DNA of 64,000 nucleotides from Oceanobacillus sp. FSL K6-2867 (GTDB lineage Bacteria > Bacillota > Bacilli > Bacillales > Amphibacillaceae), in assembly GCF_037963145.1 (NCBI RefSeq), contig NZ_CP150144.1, positions 1,302,001 to 1,366,000 of the forward strand, read 5' to 3'. The notes beneath the pieces are model-generated. The model did not search any database. It saw nothing but the letters and a program-made list of their open reading frames with translations, and was not told where the DNA came from. Below are positions 25,723 to 35,014 of the stretch, in pieces (positions within the stretch are counted from its first letter, which is position 1; the number at the start of each line of letters is the position of its first letter). Made by a program: the position numbers and the translations under genes.

Positions 25723-25882
25723 ATTTTCTTTATTCATTTTAACACATAACTTCTTTATTTTGTCACTAACCAAAATTAGATATTTCAACAATTTTTAAGA
25801 GTAGAATTACTTGCTCACTAGGTTTAGCCTGACTTGGTGTAAAAAGCATTTAAGAAACACTTTCTGAAACCAATAAGTTACT

Positions 25883-26320
25883 CTACGATTGTGGAGCAGA
25901 TGGTGTGGAAATGCTGGCAAGCGCCTGTTCAGCTTCATTAGCATATTGATTTTGAACAGCTAAGTCTCCCAATGCCACCATTCCAATCAGGTTACCGTTT
26001 TCTACAACAGGCAATCGGCGAATTTGCTGATCAGCCATTAATTGTGCAGCCTCGTGCACACCCATATCCGGAGTTCCTTGTACCATTTGCTGGGCTGTCA
26101 TTACTTGGGATACTGGCGTTTGGGCATTTTGACCTTGTGCAGTTGTACGCAATGTGATGTCGCGGTCTGTTATAATCCCAACCATTTGCCCACTGTTGTT
26201 CACAACTGGTATAGCCCCAACATTATACTGGCTCATAATAGCCGCTGCTTCTTGTACAGATTGTGTCTCATTGATTGTCATAACATTAGATGTCATGATG
26301 TCTCTTATATACTGTGGCAT
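25883..26320 (-). CDS. Two-CBS-domain protein (YhcV-like)
   Basis: About 145 residues made of two tandem CBS domains, each with the ligand-binding pattern VGIITDRDI (near 60) and LIGMVALGDLAV (near 117). Such stand-alone pairs bind adenine nucleotides and act as energy or stress sensors. The frame opens at 26344, but GGGAGG lies 8 bases before ATG 26320. A glutamine-rich linker joins the domains. A similar protein with the same architecture is encoded at 41403-41828. Confidence 0.88.
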   Translation of the reverse strand: MPQYIRDIMTSNVMTINETQSVQEAAAIMSQYNVGAIPVVNNSGQMVGIITDRDITLRTTAQGQNAQTPVSQVMTAQQMVQGTPDMGVHEAAQLMADQQIRRLPVVENGNLIGMVALGDLAVQNQYANEAEQALASISTPSAPQS

Positions 26321-26532
26321 AAAATATTCCTCCCTATTGTTCATTCATTTTAGGTTGGTTTATTTTTTTAATCTTATACACGCACTGCAAAATAGCCTAT
26401 AATAAATTTACGAAGTTTTTGGGAAAAGTAATAATACATCACGTGTTTCATGAAATCACAAAAAAAATCTCCTATAGGGACATGTAAATGTATACTTACT
26501 GGATCTATTACTAACATATTGAATCGCTTTTT

Positions 26533-27354
26533 ATGGATCTTATTTGGAAAGGTTTGAAACTGACTTTGCGTATAATTCGAAAAATTCATCAGCTTTTTGT
26601 AGATAAGCCTATAAAAAATGGAGTAATGTTAAACAATCGTTATAAGGTATTACGTGTTACAGGAATTGGAAGCTTTGGTATCGTTTATCTGTGCAGAGAT
26701 TTAAAAGTAAACGAGAAAAGAGTAGTCAAACAGCTTCGGCCAAGTAAGTACCGTAACAATAATGAAGTTGAGTTGTTTGAAAATGAAATCTTTGTTTTGC
26801 GTACGCTGAGCCACAAACAAATTCCGACGTTCATTGAATCCTTTTCAACGAACGGAAACTTATTTTATGTCATGAAGTTCATGGAGGGAGATAATCTGGA
26901 AAACCAAATTTTCCCACACAAAAAAACTTTTAATGAGAAAGAGTCACTACTAATTCTCACTCAACTGCTTGAATTAGTTGATTACATTCACAGCAAAGGC
27001 ATTTACCATCAGGATTTACGTATCCCCAACATTTTACTGAATAAAAAGGACTTATTTTTGATCGACTTTGGCTTGGCAAAGCATAGCACTGCAGTTGATT
27101 CCCATCACTCACTTAAAGATGTTCTGGAGTGGAAGCAACAGGATTATTATGATTTAGGAGAAATACTTTTATTTTTGCTTTATACAACGTACTCTTCTAA
27201 AAATAAAAAAGCTCTTCCTTGGACAGAAGAACTTTCTTTAGAAAAGGAAACCGCTTATTTATTGAAAAGGTTATTGCAAATTAATGAACCATACTTAAAT
27301 GCGAATGAAATTTCAGTTGATCTTCAAAACGCACTTAAAATACAACAGGGTTAA
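26533..27354 (+). CDS. Serine/threonine protein kinase-like protein
   Basis: 273 residues. The glycine loop GIGSFGIVYLCRD near residue 43, catalytic lysine in KRVVKQLRP near 58, catalytic loop HQDLRIPN near 160 and metal-binding DFG in LFLIDFGLAKH near 175 are all present. The usual HRD is HQD, a change found in some kinases without loss of activity. The layout resembles Bacillus YbdM/YrzF cytoplasmic kinases, with no membrane helix or sensor tail. The ATG at 26533 has no strong ribosome site; an in-frame alternative inside the first 30 residues is possible. Next to it, on the other strand, is a very basic Ser/Tyr-rich protein that could be a substrate. Confidence 0.82.
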   Translation: MDLIWKGLKLTLRIIRKIHQLFVDKPIKNGVMLNNRYKVLRVTGIGSFGIVYLCRDLKVNEKRVVKQLRPSKYRNNNEVELFENEIFVLRTLSHKQIPTFIESFSTNGNLFYVMKFMEGDNLENQIFPHKKTFNEKESLLILTQLLELVDYIHSKGIYHQDLRIPNILLNKKDLFLIDFGLAKHSTAVDSHHSLKDVLEWKQQDYYDLGEILLFLLYTTYSSKNKKALPWTEELSLEKETAYLLKRLLQINEPYLNANEISVDLQNALKIQQG

Positions 27355-27363
27355 AGAAAAGGA

Positions 27364-27567
27364 TTAGCTGCTGCTTCTTCCTCTCCGTTTGTAGTAGCTG
27401 CTTCCACTCATTGGTGATCGTTTATACCGCCGATTGCTGCTACTGCTTCCCCGGTGATAATAACGTTTTTTCCGATCACTGCTGCTGCCTCGTCGATAAC
27501 GGCTATGTCTGCGTTCACTGCTGCCTTGTGAAAGATTCTTAATTTGTTTCATTATTTTTTTAAACAT
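27364..27567 (-). CDS. Small very basic Ser/Arg/Tyr-rich protein
   Basis: 67 residues, about one third Arg or Lys and one quarter Ser, with repeated RGSSS and RRYKR-like blocks and several YY pairs. There is no hydrophobic stretch. A usable ribosome site (AAGGGG) lies 6 bases before the ATG at 27567. The composition suggests nucleic-acid binding or spore-coat-like packing, but no family is recognised. It is convergent with the kinase gene and only 9 bases away. Low complexity means the coding call is not certain. Confidence 0.6.
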   Translation of the reverse strand: MFKKIMKQIKNLSQGSSERRHSRYRRGSSSDRKKRYYHRGSSSSNRRYKRSPMSGSSYYKRRGRSSS

Positions 27568-27761
27568 GGTTTACCCCTTTTCATATTTTGGGCTTGTTTT
27601 ACTTTTTTAGTCTACCATAATTTAAAAATAAATTTAATAATGAACTTAAATGGTTGCCAACAGCTTACAGAACCCTAGTTAGCTGAATTTTACACATTTG
27701 ATCAATAGACATAGCCCTTTGCATTACTCAGATAGACTAATTGTAAAGGTTCACCGAATTT

Positions 27762-28574
27762 TTAGGCTTCCTTTTTAAGCCTTTGTTTGACCGCGGGCTG
27801 TTCCTTCGAACGTTTATCAGTTATTCCATACCAATAGGCAGCTCCGATGAATAGAGCACCTCCAACTATATTACCAACTGATACTGGGATTAAATTCGCG
27901 ACAAGACCTGCAAGTGAAACAGTTTCCGGATGCGGGACCATTAAGGAAAGTGATAGTAATGTCATATTCGCAACACTATGTTCAAAGCCAGATGTAATGA
28001 AAGCAAATAAACACCAGAATATCATGATTAATTTAGCTGTTTCATCCTTCAGCTTGACCGAGCACCAAACTGCCAAGCAAACGAGTATATTACAAAGTAT
28101 TCCACGAACAAACAATTCCATAAATGGTGCATTCATTTTCACACTTGCTGCGGAAGTAATGTAGGTGGCTGTGTCACCCGATGCTAGCCCTGAATAAAAG
28201 AAAAGTGCGGCAACTAGAATGGACCCGGCAAAATTACCAAAATAACTGTACACCCAAATTCGGCCTGCATCTAGGGCAGTTGTTTTTTTCATTAAGAGTC
28301 CAATGGTCATAATCATATTATTCCCTGTGAACAGATCTGCTCCAGCCATGATGACTAAACTCAAAGCAATGCCAAAGGAAATACCCATAATAATTTTAGT
28401 GCCTGGAGTATTAGAAGCATCAAGCTGTCCACCGATTGTAAAAATCAGAATGATTCCAAGTCCGACGAAAAGTCCAGCTAGCATCGCCATCAGAAAATAC
28501 TTGCTTTTACTATTCTTTAATTGGTTCACTTTTAATACGGCTGTATTACTAAACGCAGTTATTGTCTCCATCAT
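27762..28574 (-). CDS. nirC: Formate/nitrite transporter family channel NirC
   Basis: 270 residues with six membrane helices and the FNT-family pore features, including GADLFTGNNM near residue 84 (the first half-helix motif) and LVCLAVWCSVKL near 160, then NMTLLSLSL. In this operon with nirBD and sirohaem genes the likely substrate is nitrite. It overlaps sirC by four bases (ATGA) and is the last gene of the operon. Confidence 0.9.
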   Translation of the reverse strand: MMETITAFSNTAVLKVNQLKNSKSKYFLMAMLAGLFVGLGIILIFTIGGQLDASNTPGTKIIMGISFGIALSLVIMAGADLFTGNNMIMTIGLLMKKTTALDAGRIWVYSYFGNFAGSILVAALFFYSGLASGDTATYITSAASVKMNAPFMELFVRGILCNILVCLAVWCSVKLKDETAKLIMIFWCLFAFITSGFEHSVANMTLLSLSLMVPHPETVSLAGLVANLIPVSVGNIVGGALFIGAAYWYGITDKRSKEQPAVKQRLKKEA

Positions 28575-29059
28575 TTTTTATTTCTCCTTTTCTCGTAAGC
28601 ATTTACTAATTCCCCCATCTGATCATCGTAGCGTTCCTCTAGCTCTTGTTTCAGTTTTTTCGCTAATATTGGACTTGCTCCTGATGTTGATATTGTCAAA
28701 ATAAACTTCTCTCTTCGAACGATTGCTGGCGTGATAAAGCTAGAGTTTTCACTATCGCTTATATCATTGACCCATTGAAAATCAACGGCGCACGCGCAAA
28801 CATTTTTATTAATTGATTTGTTATTCGTAGCTGCAAAAATCAGATGTGCTCCTTCGATATCTTTCTCTTCAAATTCCTTCTGCTTCCACGTAACATCATG
28901 TAATTGCTTCAGCTCCTCGAGGATACGTGGGCTAACCACCGTAATTGCTGCACCTGTTCCTTCAAGCCCTTTTGCTTTACGCAGAGCTATTTGACCTCCA
29001 CCAACTATGACAACTTTCTTGCCATGCAGTTTCATCATCATTGGATACAACTGCTCCAT
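28571..29059 (-). CDS. sirC: Precorrin-2 dehydrogenase SirC (YlnF-like)
   Basis: 162 residues. The N-terminal NAD-binding motif GKKVVIVGGGQIALRKAKGL lies near residue 13, then AATNNKSINKNV and the STSGASPILAKKLKQELEE segment of the Met8/CysG family. It oxidises precorrin-2 to sirohydrochlorin for the sirohaem of NirB. GAGGAGG precedes the ATG at 29059, which supports an 83-base overlap with the end of sirB. Confidence 0.9.
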   Translation of the reverse strand: MEQLYPMMMKLHGKKVVIVGGGQIALRKAKGLEGTGAAITVVSPRILEELKQLHDVTWKQKEFEEKDIEGAHLIFAATNNKSINKNVCACAVDFQWVNDISDSENSSFITPAIVRREKFILTISTSGASPILAKKLKQELEERYDDQMGELVNAYEKRRNKK

Positions 29060-29768
29060 GAAATGCCTCCTCGATTCGCTCGATTAATGTTTGCTTCATC
29101 AACACATCGAACTCCAGATTTTTACATAGATGAAAATAGTCTTGAGATGGGCCGATAGTCTGTTCTATCCGCTTCAGCAATAATCCCGTAAATAATAAAT
29201 AGGGCATGACATAGACTTTCTCATATTGATTTTGCAGCTTTGCTATCACTGTATCGAAGCTTGGAACAGCAGCTGTCAGAAAAGCTTCGTATACTGGTTT
29301 ATCCAGTCTTTGTTCAACAGCTCGACCGATTTGCTGTAATCCCATAATCGGGTTAGTGTCACTGCTACCTCTACCTACAAGCAAAACTGCTGCGTCCTTT
29401 TCATTTATTTCAGCTTCAATCCGTTTAACTACAAGCTTAATCATATTCGAATGAACACCAAATGGATCTGTTATTAGAAAAGATATGTGCTCGTGCTTAG
29501 AACGAATTGCTTGCAATGCTTCTGGAATATCCTGTTTGTGATGGACAGCTGAAAATAGAAGAACAGGAACGATAAGAAATCGTTCGGCACCCTTTTCAAT
29601 TAACATTTCAATTGTTTCAGCAATGGTTGGATTCGCTAATTCCAAGAATGCTATTTCTTGATTCGGTAAGGGAACATCCGTCTTAACCGATTCAATAAAT
29701 GTTATAAATTGCTCGTTCCCTTCATCACGTCGGCTGCCGTGTCCAATATACACAACAGCATCAATCAT
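28977..29768 (-). CDS. sirB: Sirohydrochlorin ferrochelatase SirB/CbiX
   Basis: About 263 residues. The metal-chelatase motif YIGHGSRRDEGN lies at the start and a second half-domain begins near 128 (LLVGRGSSDTNP), the duplicated architecture of long CbiX/SirB proteins; the active-site histidine is in the first half (GHGS). It inserts iron into sirohydrochlorin. The ORF opens at 29825, but GGAGG lies 8 bases before ATG 29768, which overlaps the cobA stop. The C-terminal tail (about 28 residues, overlapping sirC) is unlike typical family ends and may be a read-on extension. Confidence 0.88.
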   Translation of the reverse strand: MIDAVVYIGHGSRRDEGNEQFITFIESVKTDVPLPNQEIAFLELANPTIAETIEMLIEKGAERFLIVPVLLFSAVHHKQDIPEALQAIRSKHEHISFLITDPFGVHSNMIKLVVKRIEAEINEKDAAVLLVGRGSSDTNPIMGLQQIGRAVEQRLDKPVYEAFLTAAVPSFDTVIAKLQNQYEKVYVMPYLLFTGLLLKRIEQTIGPSQDYFHLCKNLEFDVLMKQTLIERIEEAFHGAVVSNDDETAWQESCHSWWRSNSSA

Positions 29769-31182
29769 TCTCCACACCTCCATTCCATTCCATCCGCTCC
29801 AATTCAGTCTGGATTGATTCATCAACTGTATTAAAACCTAATCCAAAAGCATATTCCTTTACGGTTTCTCCAATATAGGCAAATTGAATAGCATCAAGGT
29901 GGTGAATATCAAGCTTCTCTAATTCTTCTACATAGCACTTCACAGCAGCTTTATTTGGAAAAATAACGGTCTCCCATTTGTCTTCCATCAGCAGTCGCTT
30001 ATTAATTGCATCAAAACGTGAATCGACAAGCCACTCATGAGAATAATATACCTTCGCTTCCTTATTTTTATAACCTTCGGGGCCAATTATGATTGCACCC
30101 TCATTACTTCCCTGTGCTTTTGCCGCCATAATTCCTTTCGCAGCTAATGCTTGTTTTGCCTTCTCTGTTTGGTACTCAATGTTACGAGGCAAGTCGCGAA
30201 TATCAAAATTCGCCTTTGCTAATTCGTAAAACAGCAGTTCCACACTTTCTGGAGCGGCGAAGATTAGTTTTTCCGCATTCATTATTGCTTCTAATTCATT
30301 TTGGGTAAATTGGTTGCTTTGCTTCTTAAAGAGTGGAAATGAATATGCTTCTGCTCCCAGCTCTGCAAAATAACGTTCCAGACCAAACGTACTTGCCGTT
30401 GCTTTTGCAATGATCACTCTTTTTCCGCTAAATCTTTTCTTTTCAAACCAAGCAAGTGATTCGCTAAGCGCAACGACGTCACCAACAATCATCATAGCGG
30501 GATTTCCAATATTCTCTTTCTCAATAATGTCTTTAATCGTTTCTAGCGTTCCTTTTACCACTTTTTGTTTTCCTAAAGTTCCCCATTGAATAATAGCTAC
30601 TTTTGTATCAAGCGGTTTTCCTTGGTTAATCAGATCATCGCAATTCTCAACCAGTTTCTTCATTCCCATGTAGTAAGCGATTGTATCGCCTGTATGATTT
30701 TTGTCCTCATTCATTTGTTCATTATTTACACAAGCATGACCGGTTCTAAGTGTAAAACTATTGCTGTAACGACGATGTGTAACAGGAATTCCCGCATAAG
30801 CAGCCGCTGCAATACTAGAGGTGATTCCTGGGACAATTTCATAAGGTATATCAGATACAACAAGCTCCTCTGCTTCTTCACCGACCCTTCCGAATACGGA
30901 AGGGTCTCCACCTTTTAAACGAACAACGTATTTTCCTTGTTTTGCAAACTGAACGAGTGATTGATTGATATTCTCTTGTCGCATGATATGTCGATTCGGC
31001 AGCTTCCCGCAATAGATAAATGCACAAGATTGTTTTGCAAAACGTAATAACCTTGGATTAGCAAGACGATCGTATAAAATGACATCTGCCTGTTTTAAGC
31101 ATTCCAAGCCTTTTGTTGTAATTAATTCGATATCTCCAGGACCTGCACCGACAAATGAGACAAAACCTTTTTTATTTTCCAT
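29761..31182 (-). CDS. cobA: Uroporphyrinogen-III C-methyltransferase with HemD-like domain
   Basis: 473 residues. Residues 1-245 are SUMT: FVGAGPGDIELITTKG near 8, RLKGGDPSVFGR near 83 and EIVPGITSSIAAAAYAGIPVTHR near 110 bind SAM and substrate and make precorrin-2. Residues about 250-473 look like a uroporphyrinogen-III synthase (HemD) domain (SGKRVIIAKATASTFGLERYFAELGAEAYSFPLF) but are weakly conserved, so synthase activity is uncertain. The gene lies three bases after nirD and overlaps sirB. Confidence 0.88.
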   Translation of the reverse strand: MENKKGFVSFVGAGPGDIELITTKGLECLKQADVILYDRLANPRLLRFAKQSCAFIYCGKLPNRHIMRQENINQSLVQFAKQGKYVVRLKGGDPSVFGRVGEEAEELVVSDIPYEIVPGITSSIAAAAYAGIPVTHRRYSNSFTLRTGHACVNNEQMNEDKNHTGDTIAYYMGMKKLVENCDDLINQGKPLDTKVAIIQWGTLGKQKVVKGTLETIKDIIEKENIGNPAMMIVGDVVALSESLAWFEKKRFSGKRVIIAKATASTFGLERYFAELGAEAYSFPLFKKQSNQFTQNELEAIMNAEKLIFAAPESVELLFYELAKANFDIRDLPRNIEYQTEKAKQALAAKGIMAAKAQGSNEGAIIIGPEGYKNKEAKVYYSHEWLVDSRFDAINKRLLMEDKWETVIFPNKAAVKCYVEELEKLDIHHLDAIQFAYIGETVKEYAFGLGFNTVDESIQTELERMEWNGGVEND

Positions 31183-31185
31183 CGT

Positions 31186-31500
31186 CTACACCGCTATATA
31201 TACATAGCCATCAATGATTTTTGTTTCATACGTTGGTACAGTACCATCATCCGGTTTTTGAACCTCACCTGTGATGAGTGAGACTTTCCAGTTTTGTAGG
31301 GGACAAAATACAAACTCTCCGGAAACGATTCCTTCTGCTAAAGGTCCGTTTGTATGCGGGCATCTGCTCCCTATTGCCCGGACATCCCCATTGCTCAAAT
31401 GAAACAGAGCAATGGATTCCCCGCCTACATGAACTTCTTTTCCTATTTGTTTCGGCAGACTTTCAAGTTTCATGATTTTAACTATTTCTTTTGTTTTCAT
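31186..31500 (-). CDS. nirD: Nitrite reductase small subunit NirD, Rieske-like
   Basis: 104 residues with a Rieske [2Fe-2S] fold (CPHTNGPLAEG near 46, CPLQNWKVSL near 66). The first pair C-x-H is intact, but the second pair reads C-P-L-Q, with Gln in place of the usual His, so a standard Rieske cluster may not form; related NirD proteins in E. coli lack these ligands altogether. It works with NirB in NADH-dependent nitrite reduction to ammonium. GGAGG precedes ATG 31500. Confidence 0.9.
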   Translation of the reverse strand: MKTKEIVKIMKLESLPKQIGKEVHVGGESIALFHLSNGDVRAIGSRCPHTNGPLAEGIVSGEFVFCPLQNWKVSLITGEVQKPDDGTVPTYETKIIDGYVYIAV

Positions 31501-31547
31501 CAGTAGATGACCTCCTATTTTTCAGCAACGGACTATTTATCATTTGC

Positions 31548-33956
31548 TCATATTTTCACAATTTCAAACATCTCTTTTTTCTTCATGTTAAGAAGTGTGC
31601 TTGACCAAGCTTCTTCGTACGTATTTTTTGCCTGGTTGAATCGTTCAACCAATTCAGCATTCCGGTTTTCGTTTGATAGAATAAGCTTGATATTTTCCGC
31701 TCCAATTCTCTCTACCCATGGAGCTGTTCTTTCATTATAAATACCTGTTTCACGGTAATATTGCGTATATGCCTTTGCTATTTTAATAACTTCATCTTCT
31801 GTTTTTACTGTTATAAAGGAATCACATTCCCGTACTTCTGTACCACCATTACCTCCGAAATAGAGCTGGTAGCCATTTTCAACACAGACAACTCCAAAGT
31901 CTTTCGTTAATACCTCTGCACAGTTACGAGGACATCCTGACACACCCATTTTCATCTTATGTGGCGTATCTACCATTTCTATCTCTTTCTCCAGCCTGAT
32001 TCCTAACCCCAGGGAATCCTGTGTACCAAAGCGACAGAATCGTGACCCTACACAGGATTTCACATTCCGTAATGACTTTGAATAGGCATATCCTGAACGC
32101 ATACCTAGATCTTCCCATACATGTGGAACATCTTCCTTTTTTACTCCATATAACCCGACTCGGCTTGCACCTGTAATTTTTACTAATGGCACGTCATATT
32201 TATTGGCAACCTCTCCAAGTCGAATTAATTCATCACCTGTTGTTGTACCGCCATACATCCGAGGTACAACAGAAAAAGTACCGTTATTTTGGATATTTCC
32301 ATCCATCCGTTCATTTACAAACCGGGAAGCTTTATCATCCTCATATTCCTCTGGCCAAACCATTCTCATATAGTAATTGAGTGCTGGTCGGCAAGCGGGA
32401 CAGCCTTCTTCATTCGTAAACTTGAGCACATTACGAACTTCTTTCGGTGATTGCAATCCTTTTTCTTTAATTTCTGCAACTACTTCATCACGTGTCAGTG
32501 ACGTACATGCACACATGCCTGTTTTCTCTGCTGCCGGATCAAAGCTGTCCCCTAGTGTATGAGAGAGAATCCCTTCAACAACGCCTCGACATTTTCCACA
32601 AGACGCACCAGCCTTTGTACAAGTTTTCACTTCTTCAAATGACTTCAAATCCTGCTCTAAAATTGCTTGGACAATTGTGCCTTTCGTTACACCGTTACAG
32701 CCACAGACTGTTTCGTCTGCGCTCATATCTGCAATCATTTCATCGACAGCATCTTCTCCCGCCTTTTGGAGAACAGCAGCACTTGTAAACTCACTTATAT
32801 CTGTTTCTTTCTTCAGCATTGTAAATAATCTTGTTCCATCTGATGCATCTCCATAAAGGACAACACCAACAACCTTGTTATTTGCTACTAGCACTTTTTT
32901 ATAAACGCCGGCAAACTGATCATGCACGATAATAGCGTCTGTTTCATCATCTTCAGCAATTTTCCCACCTGAGAATAAATCACAGCCAGCAACTTTTAAT
33001 TGTGTTGATAAGATACTCCCTTGATAGCCAGTTGTTTTTGCTCCTGTTAGATATTCAGCAAGCGCTGTTCCTTGCTCATAAAGCGGTGCAACCAAGCCAT
33101 AGGTAATGCCATTATGTTCCGCACACTCTCCGACTGCATAAATAGAAGGAATTGACGTTTGCATATGGTCATCCACAATGATACCTCTATTTACATCTAA
33201 ACCTGCATGCTTTGCTAATTGTATATTCGGTCGTATTCCTACCGCCATCACGACAAGGTCACATTCAACGGAAGTACCATCTGAAAATTTAATCCCTTCC
33301 ACTCGCTCATTTCCATATATTTCAGTTGTTTGCTTTTCCATTAAAAATTTCATGCCCTGGGCTTCTAAGTCTTTTTTCAACATTTTTGCTGCTGGTGCAT
33401 CTAATTGTTGTTCCATTAGACTTGGCATTAAGTGTACGACTTCCACTTCCATCCCACGGTCCATTAATCCCCTCGCTGCTTCTAAGCCGAGAAGTCCACC
33501 ACCAATCACAACCGCTTTTTTAAAACGACTTGCTGTCTCGATCATAAATTCCGTATCTTGAACAGTCCTAAAACCTATTACCCCTTCAAGCTGACTCCCA
33601 TTAACAGGTAAAATAAAAGCACTGGAACCTGTTGCTATAATTAATTCATCATAAGAAATTGTTCTGCCTAGATCTGTTTTAATTTCTTTTTCTTCATGGA
33701 CAATCTCGGTTACCTTTTCACCTGTAAATAATGTAATATTGTTATCCTCATACCATTTCCAGCCATTAATATTTATTTCATTAATCCCGGTTTTCCCTTG
33801 TAAAACATGTGATAGCATAATTCTATTGTAATTAGGGTGAGGTTCATCACCAACAATTGTTATATTAAACGCTTCACGATTCCTTTTTAAAATTTCTTCT
33901 ATACTCCTAACTCCAGCCATTCCATTTCCAATCATCACTAACTTGCGTTTCATCAT
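31548..33956 (-). CDS. nirB: NADH-dependent nitrite reductase large subunit NirB
   Basis: About 802 residues reducing nitrite to ammonium in the cytoplasm. In order: an FAD-binding domain (LVMIGNGMAGVRSIEEIL at the start), an NADH-binding domain (VVIGGGLLGLEAARGL near 152), a BFD-like [2Fe-2S] domain with CGCNGVTKG and CTKAGASCGKC near 415-455, and a C-terminal sirohaem/[4Fe-4S] domain with CVGSRFC (C-x5-C) and CPRNC (C-x3-C). The ORF opens at 33998, but GGAGGG lies 4 bases before ATG 33956. Two Rex-type operators lie immediately upstream. Confidence 0.95.
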   Translation of the reverse strand: MMKRKLVMIGNGMAGVRSIEEILKRNREAFNITIVGDEPHPNYNRIMLSHVLQGKTGINEININGWKWYEDNNITLFTGEKVTEIVHEEKEIKTDLGRTISYDELIIATGSSAFILPVNGSQLEGVIGFRTVQDTEFMIETASRFKKAVVIGGGLLGLEAARGLMDRGMEVEVVHLMPSLMEQQLDAPAAKMLKKDLEAQGMKFLMEKQTTEIYGNERVEGIKFSDGTSVECDLVVMAVGIRPNIQLAKHAGLDVNRGIIVDDHMQTSIPSIYAVGECAEHNGITYGLVAPLYEQGTALAEYLTGAKTTGYQGSILSTQLKVAGCDLFSGGKIAEDDETDAIIVHDQFAGVYKKVLVANNKVVGVVLYGDASDGTRLFTMLKKETDISEFTSAAVLQKAGEDAVDEMIADMSADETVCGCNGVTKGTIVQAILEQDLKSFEEVKTCTKAGASCGKCRGVVEGILSHTLGDSFDPAAEKTGMCACTSLTRDEVVAEIKEKGLQSPKEVRNVLKFTNEEGCPACRPALNYYMRMVWPEEYEDDKASRFVNERMDGNIQNNGTFSVVPRMYGGTTTGDELIRLGEVANKYDVPLVKITGASRVGLYGVKKEDVPHVWEDLGMRSGYAYSKSLRNVKSCVGSRFCRFGTQDSLGLGIRLEKEIEMVDTPHKMKMGVSGCPRNCAEVLTKDFGVVCVENGYQLYFGGNGGTEVRECDSFITVKTEDEVIKIAKAYTQYYRETGIYNERTAPWVERIGAENIKLILSNENRNAELVERFNQAKNTYEEAWSSTLLNMKKKEMFEIVKI

Positions 33957-33972
33957 ATATCCCTCCACTTTA

Positions 33973-34014
33973 TTGTGAAGTAATTCACAAATATACATGT
34001 GAATTACTTCACAA
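33973..34014 (-). promoter_or_regulatory. Two Rex-type operators upstream of nirB
   Basis: TTGTGAAGTAATTCACAA at 33973-33990 and ATGTGAATTACTTCACAA at 33997-34014 both fit the Rex operator TTGTGAA-N4-TTCACAA (the second with one mismatch). Together they form a 42-base inverted repeat with 17-base perfect arms and an 8-base centre. Their half-sites also match FNR boxes, but the position near the ribosome site favours repression. A TATATT -10 candidate lies at 34031-34026. Confidence 0.7.
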
Positions 34015-34261
34015 ATATGAATAAAAATATATAATTACATCACGTTAGGTTTACTTTTATGTTTCTCAAATGGATGTAACTATATCTACCGTTAGTATAG
34101 CATGGAATTATTTTAATACTAAGGAAATTTATGAACATATTGAGACAATTATTTGACCGATTTTAAAATTCCTTTATTTCGTACTTTTTTATTGGAACGA
34201 CTTCAAACCCATTTTAACTTTACTACTGGCTGGAGATAAGCAAAAAAATTATTAATATAAG

Positions 34262-34302
34262 AGAGTTAGCCAGATTTTTTATAGAGACTCTAGCTAACTT
34301 CC
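34262..34302 (-). terminator. Terminator-like hairpin after the gene at 34382
   Basis: AGTTAGC and GCTAACT arms with A/T-rich flanks, downstream of the minus-strand gene at 34382-34981. Confidence 0.5.
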
Positions 34303-34381
34303 AATTTTTTAATAAATATCCCTGTACCGTACACTAAAAATATAGTATTCTACTGTCAAATGAGTTCTTCCGCAGTTGGTT

Positions 34382-34981
34382 TCAATAGCTGCAGCTGTAT
34401 GGGTTATCCACTTCCCAATTAGCAACAAAATGGTTCCAATCCCAATCCAACTCTTCTCCATCTGAATAATCAAGTACCTTCAAAAATTTATTTAATTCAT
34501 TGTGAATATCTGCTTCATTTTCGATACGACCACTCGCACAATTTTTAAGTTCAAATGGTTGTTGGTTCCTAAATCCATAGTAACCATCAATTTGGCCTAA
34601 GATGCTTCTTAAACTAGACAAAGTAAATTCCAATGACCGTAAAACTTCCATTTCTTCAGGCTCTTTATCCAAGGTGTGTTCAAGAGTTTGGATCGCTTTT
34701 AGGACAACCTCTATATCGGTATACGCTTGAGCGTGTACCGACTTTTCAGCCGCTGGTTTATTTGATGCAATTCTAGTCATCAACGATTCAATACTATTTT
34801 TCTCCTGCTCTATATAGAATAATACATCACTTTCCGCGTGGGACTTAATTCTCTTATTGCTTTCGCTTGCTTTATTGTATTGAACGTAAAAGTATACAGT
34901 TGTTGAGAGCAACAAAAGAATAATGAATACTGCGACAACAAACACTTTCTTACTTTTTGGCAAATCCGTTTTATTTTCCAT
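34382..34981 (-). CDS. Membrane-anchored hypothetical protein
   Basis: About 199 residues. An N-terminal segment with several lysines is followed by one membrane helix (about 15-35) and an extracytoplasmic helical domain (40-125) rich in Glu, Ser and Leu, then a C-terminal part with two cysteines (KNCASG and YSCSY). No family is recognised. ATG 34981 is chosen over an in-frame GTG at 34996; neither has a strong ribosome site. Confidence 0.6.
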   Translation of the reverse strand: MENKTDLPKSKKVFVVAVFIILLLLSTTVYFYVQYNKASESNKRIKSHAESDVLFYIEQEKNSIESLMTRIASNKPAAEKSVHAQAYTDIEVVLKAIQTLEHTLDKEPEEMEVLRSLEFTLSSLRSILGQIDGYYGFRNQQPFELKNCASGRIENEADIHNELNKFLKVLDYSDGEELDWDWNHFVANWEVDNPYSCSY

Positions 34982-35014
34982 TTGCTTTAAAACCACCCGA
35001 ATTTTTATTTGATG

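Larger units (their letters stand above)
33957..34381. other. Intergenic region upstream of nirB
   Basis: Apart from the Rex sites and the hairpin at 34262-34302 this AT-rich stretch shows no gene with a ribosome site. Confidence 0.7.

Noticed and set aside
27762-28574. Formate channel FocA rather than nitrite channel
   Set aside because: Sequence alone cannot separate them, but its place in a nirBD-sirohaem operon favours nitrite.
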